Notes under the pieces: generated by a model
What the model saw: the letters and a program-made list of their open reading frames with translations, nothing else
Told to the model about the DNA's origin: nothing
Databases searched by the model: none
Shown: piece after piece, positions 4,588 through 5,417 of the stretch
Layout of the letters: the number at the start of each line of letters is the position of its first letter
How positions within the stretch are numbered: position 1 is the stretch's first letter
Assembly: GCA_019245255.1 (NCBI GenBank)
Contig: JAFARV010000550.1
Coordinates: 1-5,417, forward strand
Direction of reading: 5' to 3'
DNA: 5,417 nucleotides
DNA from: Acidobacteriaceae bacterium
Lineage (GTDB): Bacteria > Acidobacteriota > Terriglobia > Bryobacterales > Bryobacteraceae
Position numbers and translations under genes: made by a program

Positions 4588-5417
4588 CTTGGATTCGAAA
4601 TACACGCCAAACGTAAGTCGGTTATCGGCACGCCCTCCGTACGATCCGAAGCTACTGAAATTAATGTAGTCATACCGCGCGTTCACACCTACGTGACGAA
4701 TCAAGTTATAGGAGTAAGAAACATCCAAACCCCGTGTGTTCGATTGTTCCGTAACAGTATTACTCACGCTCGACAGCCGGTTGTAGTAAGCGCCGCCGCT
4801 GATGTTAGACCGCCGGAATTCCTGGACGAATAATCCATTGACATTTATATTTCGAGACGTTAAGAAAAGACCGTTTCCCGGAGTTACACCTTCGCCTGCG
4901 CTGACACCAACGCTTGAATGCCGCATGAGCCGGGTAACCGTCCCTTGATAGTACGGCACGTATGAGGTTGACTGGTACCGTCCAGTTGCGTAAACGGTCA
5001 CGATCTGTTGTCCTATTTGAAGATTCAGCGGAATTCGAACGGTTCCGTTTCCAGACGAACGCGACATACCGCCTGAAACACTTAAGGACCACCTGTTTCC
5101 AAGTGTATATCCAAGCGTTCCAAAGACGCTGTCAACGTTGCTGTCGCCGGCGCCATGCTGATAGTGATAATTGCCATGCGAATAAGTGCCCGCTATAGTG
5201 GCCTTTCTCGTCAAACGGTACTGTGCGGACCCGAGCACGCTTATGTCATTCGCACCTATACTGAACCCGGCATTGTAGCGGCTGATGAAGTAAGATGCTG
5301 CAACCGAATAGGACAAGCGCATCGAAGCTTGATAGCTTGCACTCAACGTAGTGCCCGTGTAGCGGTTGTCGGTACTGAACGGGTTAGATTGGATTATGTT
5401 AGAAGGGTTCGTCACAT
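4564..5417 (-). CDS. Outer-membrane beta-barrel protein (N-terminal part beyond window)
   Basis: The frame is open to the right edge, so the visible 284 residues are the C-terminal part. A GTG at 5415-5413 could be read as a start, but no signal peptide follows, so it is more likely an internal Val. The protein is made of short amphipathic segments with alternating polar and hydrophobic residues, rich in Ser, Asn, Gly and Tyr, joined by Gly/Asn turns: TLSASYQASMRLSYSVAASY, FGTLGYTLGNRWSLSVSGGM, VTVYATGRYQS, NINVNGLFVQEF, ISGGAYYNRLSS, GLDVSYSYNL, HVGVNARYDYINF, RLTFGVYFE. It has no Cys and ends in Phe, as is usual for barrels recognised by the BAM machinery. At least ten strands can be counted, suggesting a barrel of 12 or more strands in the full protein. 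Ligand or transport role cannot be told. It is convergent with the 199-residue gene (17-bp gap) and appears unrelated to the isoprenoid operon. Confidence 0.85.
   Translation of the reverse strand, partial: VTNPSNIIQSNPFSTDNRYTGTTLSASYQASMRLSYSVAASYFISRYNAGFSIGANDISVLGSAQYRLTRKATIAGTYSHGNYHYQHGAGDSNVDSVFGTLGYTLGNRWSLSVSGGMSRSSGNGTVRIPLNLQIGQQIVTVYATGRYQSTSYVPYYQGTVTRLMRHSSVGVSAGEGVTPGNGLFLTSRNINVNGLFVQEFRRSNISGGAYYNRLSSVSNTVTEQSNTRGLDVSYSYNLIRHVGVNARYDYINFSSFGSYGGRADNRLTFGVYFESKDIPLGLF

Overview
The window looks like a piece of an Acidobacteriota chromosome. This is inferred from gene content rather than a marker gene. A soluble Ser/Thr kinase continues into a TolB/CadC-like 'SVAVLPF' domain. 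A short Trp-rich protein of unknown function has the look of proteins I associate with that phylum. Coding is dense, and every long stretch is accounted for by a gene. There are no RNA genes, CRISPR arrays, insertion sequences or tRNAs that I can see.

Layout, left to right. Positions 1-1294 (minus) hold the N-terminal 431 residues of a Ser/Thr kinase, cut by the left edge. Positions 1301-2245 (minus) encode a 314-residue class I isoprenoid-synthase-fold enzyme with two DDxxD motifs. Positions 2248-2445 (minus) encode a 65-residue peptide resembling the NHLP/Nif11/Os1348-type leader peptides of RiPP systems. Positions 2496-3908 (minus) encode a 470-residue DUF418/YeiB-type membrane protein. 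A 38-bp divergent gap separates it from a plus-strand gene at 3947-4546 (199 residues, unknown function). That gene converges on a minus-strand outer-membrane beta-barrel gene (4564 to the right edge, N-terminus missing).

The most interesting part is the minus-strand run peptide -> isoprenoid synthase -> kinase. The peptide has a strong Shine-Dalgarno sequence. The synthase starts 2 nt after the peptide stop, and the kinase starts 6 nt after the synthase stop, in the same frame. Neither of the last two genes has a well-placed ribosome site of its own, so both look translationally coupled. A sigma70-like promoter candidate (TTGACT-18-TGAAAT) lies at the end of the DUF418 gene, just upstream of the peptide. 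Its spacer is almost filled by a 17-bp palindrome that could be an operator. My inference is a small, separately regulated operon in which a RiPP-leader-like protein is made with a non-canonical isoprenoid enzyme and a signalling kinase. The sequence does not show whether the peptide is a substrate, a carrier or a partner subunit of the enzyme.
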